Origin: Pseudomonas viridiflava
GTDB lineage: Bacteria > Pseudomonadota > Gammaproteobacteria > Pseudomonadales > Pseudomonadaceae
Length of the DNA: 64,000 nucleotides
NCBI RefSeq assembly: GCF_900590885.1
Contig: NZ_UUON01000042.1
Coordinates: 62,001 to 126,000, forward strand
Direction: 5' to 3'
Below the pieces are notes generated by a model that saw nothing but the letters and a program-made list of their open reading frames with translations, was not told the origin of the DNA and ran no database searches. Shown piece after piece: positions 34,765-41,927 of this stretch; position 1 is the first letter of the stretch, and each line of letters starts with the position of its first letter. The position numbers and the translations under genes were made by a program.

Positions 34765-35961
34765 TTATTTTTCGAGCAGGCCGGCGGGTAGGGCCGGCGT
34801 TTCAAGTGTTGAAGGGCCGGCCGCGTGACGAAAGCGTGCGACCACCCAGCAGGAGATGACCAACGCGACGATATACGCCGAGGCTGCCAGCCAGCCGACC
34901 GCACGGAAGTGCCCGTCACCGACGACCAGCGCTGCGCCAAACGGGCCGAGGCCCTGGCCAACAAAGATCGCGGCATTGCCGAGGCCGGCGAGTCGGCCGC
35001 TGATGTCCAGCTCGGCGGCCATCGACAACAGGTACGGAAGGCTGAAAAACCACACCATATGGATCAGGCACGCCGTCGCGGCAAACGCCACCGGGCTGTC
35101 GCCGTAGACCATGATCAGCGTCGCCATCAACGCGGTACCGAACCCCAGCAACTGCGGAAACAGCAGCCCCAGGCGCCGTCCGATAAGCCCGGCCAGCGCG
35201 GCGCCAAGTGCACCGGCCAGAATGCTGCCACCGAGGATTGCGCCGATTTGCTGTGGCGCCAGGCCGATACTTTTACCGATGCGTTCCTGATACACCCACA
35301 GCGCCGAATGGCCAAAAAACAACAGCGCAAACAGCACGATCAACAAGATTGCGGTCAGGCCGAACGGTTGGGTCAGGCGCGTCGGGGCACCCACGGCAGT
35401 TGCATAGTGTTCAGGCACGCGCCCGCAGCCGAGCAGCGCTAAGGCACTGGCAAGCGCCAGCAGATAAAACCCGCCGTTGACGCCAAAGGCCATGAGCACC
35501 ATCGGCATTGAGGTCACCAGCAACATGCCCCAGAACAGATTGCCGATATTAATCACCGCAAACGTCGCGTCCTTGGACCTGCGCAGTGCCGCCGAGGCAT
35601 ACACCACGGCCATCACCGCGCCGCCGCTGGCACCACACACAACCCGGCACAGCAGCAGTGATGTCTCGCTGTGGAAGCGCGTACTGGCTAAATTGGCGCA
35701 CACCAGGATCAGCAGCGCGACCTGTGCCACTTGCCGGCGATTGACGTGCGTCATCAGCAGCGAAAATGCGCCACAGGTGATGGCCATGGCAATCAGCTCG
35801 CCCGCGAAAATGCTGCCGATTGCGTTAAGCGGGATGCCCAGTTGATCGATAAAGGCGCCGCCCAGAATCGGTTGGATCTGCAAGGTTCCAAGGGACGTGA
35901 CCATCATCAGGCAAATAGCCGCGAGTGATTTTTTACTGTCGATGCCAGCGAGCGCATTCAT
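34765..35961 (-). CDS. MFS transporter of the stilbene/phenylpropene operon
   Basis: 398 residues from the ATG at 35961; a TTG one codon earlier has better spacing to its GAGG and could be the true start. About twelve hydrophobic helices, with the MFS loop 2-3 element reduced to THVNRRQVAQ. CGASGGAVMAVVYASAALRRS follows in helix 5. It resembles small aromatic-acid/drug MFS carriers without a named substrate. Position between the outer membrane protein and the alkene-cleaving enzyme suggests inner-membrane uptake of the same phenolic compound, though efflux is possible. Confidence 0.82.
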   Translation of the reverse strand: MNALAGIDSKKSLAAICLMMVTSLGTLQIQPILGGAFIDQLGIPLNAIGSIFAGELIAMAITCGAFSLLMTHVNRRQVAQVALLILVCANLASTRFHSETSLLLCRVVCGASGGAVMAVVYASAALRRSKDATFAVINIGNLFWGMLLVTSMPMVLMAFGVNGGFYLLALASALALLGCGRVPEHYATAVGAPTRLTQPFGLTAILLIVLFALLFFGHSALWVYQERIGKSIGLAPQQIGAILGGSILAGALGAALAGLIGRRLGLLFPQLLGFGTALMATLIMVYGDSPVAFAATACLIHMVWFFSLPYLLSMAAELDISGRLAGLGNAAIFVGQGLGPFGAALVVGDGHFRAVGWLAASAYIVALVISCWVVARFRHAAGPSTLETPALPAGLLEK

Positions 35962-36000
35962 CAATGCAGTACCTCATTAGGGTGAGCGAGTACAGGTCGG

Positions 36001-36993
36001 TCAGAAGCTGTGGGCGTAACGCACTTGCACCGCATAGTCCTGTTTCGAGCGATTTTCCACGCCCGTTTCTTTGTAGGTGTTGAGCCAGAAGCCCTGACCT
36101 TCGCTGATTTTCCAGAACATGCCGGGGCCTATGCCCAGTACTTTTTCCCGCGAGTCGCTTAACCGGTCACCGTTGATCTGGTCGTCGGTGATCTGCCGGA
36201 AGTAATAGCCGTTGATCCCCACCGACACGTTGGGGATGACTTCGTAGGATGCCGTGAAGTTGGCCCAGGCCGACTGCCCGGCGCGGCTATCGCTCACCGG
36301 TTTACCTTCGAAGGAATCCTGCGAGCTGCTGGCAGGGTCGCGGTTCTTGAAGTTGTAGAGGTAATGCAGGCGCCAACTCACCTCCCAGCGCGGTGCTGGC
36401 ATCCAGGTTGCGGCCCAGTAGGGGTTCAGGGAGTAGAAGTTCGAGCCGGGGTTGAGGTCTTTGTGTTTGTCGTATTTACCGGTGGGCAGGATCGTGTCAA
36501 ACGCCACCCGTTGCACAAATACCGGACGTCCGTGGGCATCGACGATGGGGTCGAATTGAATCTGAGGCCCGACGGTGACGTCGCCCAGCCCGGTGGCGTT
36601 GTCTTGCAGCGCCGGTCCGTTGCTGCCAAAGGTGGCATCCAGTGACACCACCGGTACCAGCAGGCTCCATCCCAGATGCGCGCCCCCGCCAATGGTGTCG
36701 GGCGAGTAATAGCTGAGCTGGTTGATCAACGTCACGACGTTGATTTTTGGGTTGTCGAACGCGCTGTTTTCCTTGCCGCTATTGGTGCGGATGCTGCTGG
36801 CGGTACTGAACTTCAAGTAAGTCAGATGGGACAAGCCTGGAGGCCCGGCAAAACCATCGTAGAAGCTGGTGCCGCCGAGGTTGATGCCACTGGGTTCGGT
36901 CACCGAGGGTGCTGGCGGTCCATCGGCTGCGGTCACAACTGAGGATGCGAAGCTGAGCACCAGGCACGCTGGCATGTATTTGAGTGGGCTCAT
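36001..36993 (-). CDS. Phenol-meta-pathway-type outer membrane protein
   Basis: 330 residues with a signal peptide cleaved near residue 22 (VTA|AD). The sequence is beta-rich, with GGTSFYDGFAGPPG at the N-terminus, an ILPTGKYDK-type block in the middle and a C-terminal VRYAHSF ending typical of outer membrane barrels. It matches the family annotated as phenol degradation protein meta (MetA-like), whose members lie in aromatic catabolic operons and are thought to admit hydrophobic substrates. It is first on the minus strand, 36 bases before the MFS gene, so the promoter should lie in 36994-37134. Confidence 0.83.
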   Translation of the reverse strand: MSPLKYMPACLVLSFASSVVTAADGPPAPSVTEPSGINLGGTSFYDGFAGPPGLSHLTYLKFSTASSIRTNSGKENSAFDNPKINVVTLINQLSYYSPDTIGGGAHLGWSLLVPVVSLDATFGSNGPALQDNATGLGDVTVGPQIQFDPIVDAHGRPVFVQRVAFDTILPTGKYDKHKDLNPGSNFYSLNPYWAATWMPAPRWEVSWRLHYLYNFKNRDPASSSQDSFEGKPVSDSRAGQSAWANFTASYEVIPNVSVGINGYYFRQITDDQINGDRLSDSREKVLGIGPGMFWKISEGQGFWLNTYKETGVENRSKQDYAVQVRYAHSF

Positions 36994-37134
36994 TGGCGTG
37001 GCTCTATTATTGGAATTGTGAGCAGAGGGAACTCCCTCGCACCATTACCCTAAGCCAAACAACCTCGCCGTACTTGAGCGGTACGGCCAGAGTTGACTGA
37101 TAGCGCCATAGAGCCAGTGTTAACGACTGCGCAG

Positions 37135-38073
37135 TCAGCCCACGAAGCGAAACCCACTCGACAATTTGCTTTTCAAATAACCCACCAACGCACTCACCGA
37201 CTTCGGCACATGCGGCGAATACGGCCGAATCAAGTAGATCTCATCGGCAAATGCGCCCTTGAGCGTCCAGCCCTTGAGCACCTGCACCAGCTTGCCGCTG
37301 GCCAGCGCGGCGTGGGCGCTGAAGTCCGGGAGCAGGGCGATGCCCAGGTGGTTGAGGGCCGAATCGCGCAGGGCTTCACTGTTATTGGTGGAAAAGCTCC
37401 CGGCGATAGGCACGGTGACGCGCTCGACGTGTTTGCTGCCGCGCTCGAAGGTCCATGCCGGCTGATCGGTGCCGCGTGGGTAGTAGAGGCAGTTATGCGC
37501 GCTGAGATCGCCGGGTTCGCGAGGCTCGCCGTGGCGTTGCAGGTAGTCGCGGGTGGCGACCAGCACCGAGCCGGTGTCGCAGAGCTTCCAGGCCACATGG
37601 GTTTCCGGCACCTGGAAGCCATGGCGCACCGCCAGGTCGTAGCCCTCGGCAGCCAGCGAACTCAAGGCGTCCGAGACGTCCAGTTGAATGCGTACCTGCG
37701 GGTACTGCTGCAAAAACTCCGACAGATGCGGCACCAGTTGCTGACGGGCGAATGCCACGGGTGCCGTAAGACGCACCAGACCACGAATCTCCCCGACCGA
37801 GTCGCGCACCGACGAGAAGCTGCGCGCGATTTGCGCATAAGCGCTGCGCACTTCGCGGGTCAACGACAGCCCGGCATCGGTGAGCCGCACACTGCGCGTG
37901 GTACGGGTGACCAGCCGCGTGCCGGTGGCCTTTTCCAGGTCCGATATGCGTTGGCTGACGGCGGATTTACTCACCCCCAAGCGTGCGGCGGCAGCGGTGT
38001 AGGTGCCTTGTTCTTCCAACACCGATAGCCAGTGGATATGGGTCCAAAGCCCTTCGATCTCAGCCTTTTCCAT
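37135..38073 (-). CDS. LysR-family regulator divergent from mmsA
   Basis: 312 residues from the ATG at 38073; the open frame extends to 38166 but those residues precede the standard LysR start. The winged helix-turn-helix is at residues 5-62 (TYTAAAARLGVSKSAVSQRISDLEKATG), of the CrgA/AaeR-like type. A co-inducer domain with LVRLTAPVAFARQQLVPHL and YDLAVRHGF follows. It is divergent from the methylmalonate-semialdehyde dehydrogenase gene with 107 bases between the start codons. The natural inference is that it controls mmsA. Confidence 0.87.
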   Translation of the reverse strand: MEKAEIEGLWTHIHWLSVLEEQGTYTAAAARLGVSKSAVSQRISDLEKATGTRLVTRTTRSVRLTDAGLSLTREVRSAYAQIARSFSSVRDSVGEIRGLVRLTAPVAFARQQLVPHLSEFLQQYPQVRIQLDVSDALSSLAAEGYDLAVRHGFQVPETHVAWKLCDTGSVLVATRDYLQRHGEPREPGDLSAHNCLYYPRGTDQPAWTFERGSKHVERVTVPIAGSFSTNNSEALRDSALNHLGIALLPDFSAHAALASGKLVQVLKGWTLKGAFADEIYLIRPYSPHVPKSVSALVGYLKSKLSSGFRFVG

Positions 38074-38078
38074 AAAAG

Positions 38079-38102
38079 TATTGTTCGCCAATAAGGACAA
38101 TA
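38079..38102. promoter_or_regulatory. Candidate LysR binding site between the LysR gene and mmsA
   Basis: ATTGTTC and GACAAT are arranged as an interrupted inverted repeat just upstream of the LysR start. This fits autoregulation plus control of mmsA. The arms are imperfect by one base, so the call is tentative. Confidence 0.4.
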
Positions 38103-38180
38103 AGTTCAGGATTCTGCTCTGTTTTGGAACAAAGTGAAAGCCTAAGGTATGCCCAACGCTACCCACCTGGATCGACTGCC

Positions 38181-39680
38181 ATGACCACTACAATCGAGCA
38201 CTACATCAACGACCAGCGCGTAAGCCGCGATGATCGCTATCAGGACGTGTACAACCCGGCCACCGGCGAAGTTACCGGCCGCGTCGCCCTGGCCAGCCGC
38301 CAGACCGTGTCCGAAGCCGTCGCTGCCGCCCAGGCCGCCTTCGACGGTTGGGCCGACACCCCGCCAATCCGCCGCGCACGGGTGTTGTTCGAATACCTGC
38401 ACCTGCTGCGCGAGCGCAAGGACGATCTGGCGCGCATCATCGTCGCCGAGCATGGCAAGGTGTTCACTGACGCCCAGGGCGAAGTCGACCGTGGTATCGA
38501 CATTCTCGAGTTCGCCTGCGGCATCCCCAACCTGCTCAAAGGCGAGCATTCCGACCAGGTGTCCCGCGGCATGGACAACTGGACCCTGCGCCAGCCGCTG
38601 GGTGTGGTCGCCGGCGTAACGCCGTTCAACTTCCCGGTGATGGTGCCAATGTGGATGTACCCGATCGCCATCGCGGCGGGTAACACGTTCATCCTCAAAC
38701 CAAGCCCGACCGACCCGAGCGCCTCGCTGTTCATGGCCGAGCTGCTGCGTGAAGCCGGCCTGCCCAAGGGCGTGTTCAACGTGGTGCAGGGCGACAAGGA
38801 AGCCGTGGACGCGCTGCTGGATCACCCGGACGTCAAGGCCCTGAGCTTTGTTGGCTCGACGCCGATTGCCCAATACATCTACGAAACCGGCGCGCGCAAC
38901 GGCAAGCGCGTACAAGGCTTGGGCGGCGCGAAAAACCACATGGTGGTGATGCCCGACGCCGACATCGAAAAAACCGTCGACGCGCTGATGGGCGCCGCGT
39001 ACGGCAGTGCCGGCGAACGCTGCATGGCGATTTCGGTGGCGGTGCTGGTGGGCGATGTGGGCGACAAAGTCGTCGCTGCCTTGACCGAACGCGCAAAGCT
39101 TCTGCGCATCACGGACGGCCGCGACCTCAAGGCCGAGATGGGCCCGATCGTGTCCCGCGCCGCACTGGAACGCATCAGTGGCTATATCGAACAAGGCGTG
39201 CAAGCCGGCGCGCAACTGCTGCTCGACGGGCGTGACTACGTGCCCACCGAAGCCGGTCTGGAAAACGGCTTCTGGCTGGGCGCGACGTTGTTCGACCACG
39301 TGACCAAGGAAATGAGCATCTACCGCGAAGAAATCTTCGGCCCGGTGCTGGCCTGCGTGCGCGTGAATGACTTCGGCGAAGCGATCCAACTGGTCAACGA
39401 CCACGAATTCGGCAACGGCGTGAGCTGCTTCACCCGCGACGGCAACATCGCCCGCGAATTTGCCCGGCGCATCCAGGTGGGCATGGTCGGCATCAACGTG
39501 CCGATCCCGGTGCCGATGGCCTGGCACGGGTTTGGCGGCTGGAAGAAGAGCCTGTTTGGCGACATGCATGCGTATGGCACTGAGGGTGTGCGCTTCTACA
39601 CCAAGCAGAAATCGATCATGCAGCGCTGGTCGGAAAGCATCGAGCAGGGCGCGGAGTTTGCGATGCCGGTGTCGAAGTAA
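38181..39680 (+). CDS. mmsA: Methylmalonate-semialdehyde dehydrogenase (CoA-acylating)
   Basis: 499 residues from ATG 38181. Catalytic Cys281 lies in GSAGERCMAIS and Asn150 in TPFNFP. The general-base Glu of other aldehyde dehydrogenases is absent (QGLGGAKNHM at its place), which is the mark of the CoA-acylating MMSDH subfamily. The enzyme converts methylmalonate or malonate semialdehyde plus CoA to propionyl- or acetyl-CoA in valine, inositol or beta-alanine breakdown. No mmsB (3-hydroxyisobutyrate dehydrogenase) is adjacent, so which pathway it serves is open. A repeat follows the stop. Confidence 0.92.
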   Translation: MTTTIEHYINDQRVSRDDRYQDVYNPATGEVTGRVALASRQTVSEAVAAAQAAFDGWADTPPIRRARVLFEYLHLLRERKDDLARIIVAEHGKVFTDAQGEVDRGIDILEFACGIPNLLKGEHSDQVSRGMDNWTLRQPLGVVAGVTPFNFPVMVPMWMYPIAIAAGNTFILKPSPTDPSASLFMAELLREAGLPKGVFNVVQGDKEAVDALLDHPDVKALSFVGSTPIAQYIYETGARNGKRVQGLGGAKNHMVVMPDADIEKTVDALMGAAYGSAGERCMAISVAVLVGDVGDKVVAALTERAKLLRITDGRDLKAEMGPIVSRAALERISGYIEQGVQAGAQLLLDGRDYVPTEAGLENGFWLGATLFDHVTKEMSIYREEIFGPVLACVRVNDFGEAIQLVNDHEFGNGVSCFTRDGNIAREFARRIQVGMVGINVPIPVPMAWHGFGGWKKSLFGDMHAYGTEGVRFYTKQKSIMQRWSESIEQGAEFAMPVSK

Positions 39681-39703
39681 CGGTTGAGAGAACACCGCAG
39701 GAC

Positions 39704-39800
39704 AAATGTGGGAGGGGGCTTGCCCCCGATAGCGGAGTGTCAGTCACTGAAGATATTGACTGAACCACCGCCATCGGGAGCAAGCCCCCTCCCACTTTTT
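39704..39800. repeat. Interspersed palindromic repeat, long form (copy 3)
   Basis: AAATGTGGGAGGGGGC...CCCCCGAT, a central GTCAGT...ACTGA stem, then ATCGGGAGCAAGCCCCC and CTCCCACTTTTTATT. It lies between the convergent mmsA and small DUF6124-like genes. The T run after the right arm makes it a good terminator for mmsA. Confidence 0.8.
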
Positions 39801-39807
39801 ATTGCAT

Positions 39808-40110
39808 TCAGGCCATGGCTTTTGCCGGTTTCAGGCACTCGATGGAGCGGTCCACGGTGGTCCTGGCAATTTCCAGCAAATGCCACACCGCCAGAATTTT
39901 CGCGCGTTCGGGGCTCGCCAATTGCTCACCGCAATCGAGCGCCGTGGCCGAAGCACTGTCGAGCAAACTGGCGGTATAGAGCAGGGCGTCTTCGAAGCTT
40001 AACTCTTCGATTTGAACACCGTGGGTAGGCAGGTAATGGTCGATGGCGCGGTTGAACGCTGCGCGGTCTTTGGCTGAACTGCGGGGTGGGTCGGGGACGG
40101 CTTTGTTCAT
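39808..40110 (-). CDS. Small DUF6124-like protein of unknown function
   Basis: 100 residues, all-helical by appearance, without signal peptide or membrane segment. NRAIDHYLPTHG and the SFEDALLYTASLLDSASATALDCGEQL pattern resemble a pseudomonad-specific small family (DUF6124/DUF3077 group) that occurs in many paralogous copies. A ribosome site (GGAG, then a spacer of about 8) precedes the ATG. The gene has an unusually long and structured upstream region (40128-40380), described separately. The molecular role is unknown. Confidence 0.65.
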   Translation of the reverse strand: MNKAVPDPPRSSAKDRAAFNRAIDHYLPTHGVQIEELSFEDALLYTASLLDSASATALDCGEQLASPERAKILAVWHLLEIARTTVDRSIECLKPAKAMA

Positions 40111-40127
40111 GGTGTAACTCCGTGATG

Positions 40128-40380
40128 ATTAGGAGTCGACACCCTTCGCGACTAAACAAATGGGTGGCGGCTGTACGCAGGTTAGTCGACCGGCCATCAC
40201 GCGAATCCGGCGCACCCGAAGGTGCCCTACGCACAGCCACCATAAAGCTGATGGAAGACCGTGCGCGTGATGGTTAGCGGGCGACTAAACCCGATCACTG
40301 ATAAGCAGTGACGGATCGCAGACTAGCCCCCGATTCCAACAGGCACAAGGCGCCGGGGATTGTCTAGGAAACGTCCTGCA
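40128..40380 (-). ncRNA. Structured leader upstream of the DUF6124-like gene
   Basis: Intergenic stretch dense in complementary segments. GGTGGC...ACGCAGG at 40163-40181 pairs with CCTACGCACAGCCACC at 40226-40241. Inside it is a GCACC-CGAA-GGTGC hairpin (40212-40225). CCATCACGCG at 40194-40203 can pair instead with CGCGTGATGG at 40264-40273 (ten of ten), giving an alternative fold. AGTCG/CGACT (40134-40153) and TCACTG/CAGTGA (40295-40311) are further stems. GACTAAAC/TTAGTCG elements recur three times. Competing pairings are what one expects of a regulatory RNA leader. No open frame here looks coding. Confidence 0.5.
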
Positions 40381-40492
40381 ATTAAAAGCGACACGCCTTG
40401 CTGGCCCTTTACAAACCATGACAAAAGGCCAGCGCCTACAGATTGTTTTCGATCAAGTGTTGACGGCAAAACAGATGCCGAGTACTGTACAT

Positions 40493-40558
40493 AAACACAG
40501 TGTTTAAGCGCTGATCGACCAACACCCGGCAACCTCAGCCATGCCAAACACTGTGTGC
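40493..40558. promoter_or_regulatory. Two AAACAC-N-GTGTTT palindromes upstream of pectin lyase
   Basis: AAACACAGTGTTT at 40493-40505 is a perfect 13-base palindrome. AAACACTGTGTGC at 40546-40558 is a near copy, 53 bases further (about five helical turns). Both precede the pectin lyase gene, which has no other neighbour on this strand. They are candidate operators for its regulator. Confidence 0.5.
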
Positions 40559-40584
40559 AAGTTAACGGATTAACTTGATGCACA

Positions 40585-40602
40585 GGCTCGTCAAACCGAG
40601 CC
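40585..40602 (+). other. Hairpin in the pectin lyase 5' leader
   Basis: GGCTCG, loop TCAAAC, CGAGCC, followed by ATTTTTATTTAT and then the GAGAGGG ribosome site of the pectin lyase gene. The shape is that of an intrinsic terminator placed 25 bases before a start codon, so it may attenuate or insulate expression. Confidence 0.5.
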
Positions 40603-40627
40603 ATTTTTATTTATAGAGAGGGAACTC

Positions 40628-41566
40628 ATGTCGTATCCAGAAAGCAAACTCACCGGCTTGACCGGTTTCGCCCTTGCGGCAAAAGTCACCGGCGGTTGGG
40701 CTGGCCCGGTGGTCAGTATCACCACGCTCGATCAACTCAAGGCCAATATTGGCGACACCACCCCACGGGTGCTGGTGATCAACAGCAATATCTCGGCGTC
40801 GAGCCTGACCAAAGTCAATATGGGCGCCAACAAGACCCTGGTCGGCTCTTTCCAGAACCGTACCCTGGAGAATATCCACCTGCGTGCCACTGCGCAGTCG
40901 CAGAACATTATTCTGCAGAATATTATCTTCAAACATTCGGCAAGCATTAAGGCCAATGACGATATTCAGGTGTACCTGAACTACGGCAGCAAATACTGGA
41001 TCGACCATTGCTCTTTTGTCGGCCACACCTGGTCTACCACGGATGGCAGTGAAGACAAGTTGGTGTATATCGGTGAAAAGGCCGACTACGCCACTATCAG
41101 CAACTGCTTCTTCGGTAACCACAAGTATGGTTTGATCTTCGGTCACCCGGCCGATGACAACAAAGCGGAGTTTAATGGCTACCCACGCCTCACACTCTGC
41201 CATAACCGCTTCGACAATATGGAAGTGCGCGCGCCGGGGTTGATGCGTTATGGTTATTTCCACGTGTATAACAACTACGTGAATAACTTCCACCTGGGCT
41301 TTACCCTGGCGCAGAACGCCAACATCCTCTCGGAAAGCAATTATTTCGGCGAGGGCAGCCAGAACAAAGGCATGTTGGACGATAAGGGCACCGGCACCTT
41401 CACCGACACCAACAGTGTGCCGGCGATCACCAACCAAAAGTCGCCGAAGGGGCAGTGGACGGCGAGTTCCAACTACAACTACGCCTTGAAAACCGCGGCC
41501 CAGGCCAAGGATTTCACCCAGAAAAATGCCGGTGCTCAGGCGGCGGCGCTGGTCTTCGGTGGCTGA
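40628..41566 (+). CDS. pnl: Pectin lyase, polysaccharide lyase family 1
   Basis: 312 residues. The parallel beta-helix markers are YWIDHCSF (Trp124, Asp126, His127), the YLNYG and NHKYGLIFGHPADDN turns, and VRAPGLMRYGYFHVYNN, which carries the catalytic-site arginines 201 and 207. It is very like the Pnl pectin lyases of soft-rot Pectobacterium and P. marginalis, which break methylated pectin by beta-elimination and are induced by DNA damage. As in those enzymes no signal peptide is present, so release by lysis or an unusual route is likely. Two palindromes and a hairpin lie upstream. Confidence 0.9.
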   Translation: MSYPESKLTGLTGFALAAKVTGGWAGPVVSITTLDQLKANIGDTTPRVLVINSNISASSLTKVNMGANKTLVGSFQNRTLENIHLRATAQSQNIILQNIIFKHSASIKANDDIQVYLNYGSKYWIDHCSFVGHTWSTTDGSEDKLVYIGEKADYATISNCFFGNHKYGLIFGHPADDNKAEFNGYPRLTLCHNRFDNMEVRAPGLMRYGYFHVYNNYVNNFHLGFTLAQNANILSESNYFGEGSQNKGMLDDKGTGTFTDTNSVPAITNQKSPKGQWTASSNYNYALKTAAQAKDFTQKNAGAQAAALVFGG

Positions 41567-41604
41567 ACCCAAGCGTTTCTTTAACGATTGACCTTCCTCA
41601 GGAG

Positions 41605-41624
41605 CGCCTCGATTGATCGAGGCG
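41605..41624 (+). terminator. Terminator after pectin lyase
   Basis: CGCCTCGAT, TG, ATCGAGGCG: a perfect nine-base stem 39 bases after the stop codon, followed by TTGCTT. The T tract is weak. Confidence 0.6.
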
Positions 41625-41639
41625 TTGCTTACCCCTACG

Positions 41640-41927
41640 TGGATAAAGATACAAACGCACGAATGATGGTAGTTGTTTAGCTAACTTTCTATTAAGTAGA
41701 CCTTAATTGCGCATGCCATTATTTTTATATCAAGGATATAAGTACAGTGATGGCCTTTGTAATCTAAATAATTCTTCATGTTGAGGTGAGCAAGGTTCCA
41801 TGTTAAACCTTGTTTCGCACTTATAGAGCCAACAACGGCTCGCTCTTTTCAGTCGCAATCAAGTTGCTGGCTGTGAGTGTTATTTAATCTTCGCTTGTCA
41901 CTAAAGCGTCAGTAAAAGGACATCATC
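41640..41927 (+). promoter_or_regulatory. AT-rich leader region of levansucrase with two terminator-like hairpins
   Basis: No open frame. The first half is AT-rich (TTATTTTTATATCAAGG). CAAGGTT...AACCTTG at 41791-41812 is followed by TTTCG, and GAGCC-AACAAC-GGCTC at 41826-41841 is followed by GCTCTTTTC, both shaped like intrinsic terminators. A GAC/AGGACA-type ribosome site (AAAAGGACATC) precedes the levansucrase ATG. In P. syringae the lsc genes have a promoter region of prophage origin; this leader could be the equivalent, but I cannot compare sequences here. Confidence 0.45.

Noticed and set aside
40323..40604. Minus-strand open frame of 93 codons between the DUF6124-like gene and pectin lyase
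   Set aside because: It overlaps the structured leader and the twin palindromes, has no ribosome site and no recognisable protein features.
13048..40604. Possible CRISPR array or tRNA genes in intergenic gaps
   Set aside because: I found no regularly spaced direct repeats with unique spacers and no cloverleaf-like sequence; the repeats seen are palindromic and isolated.
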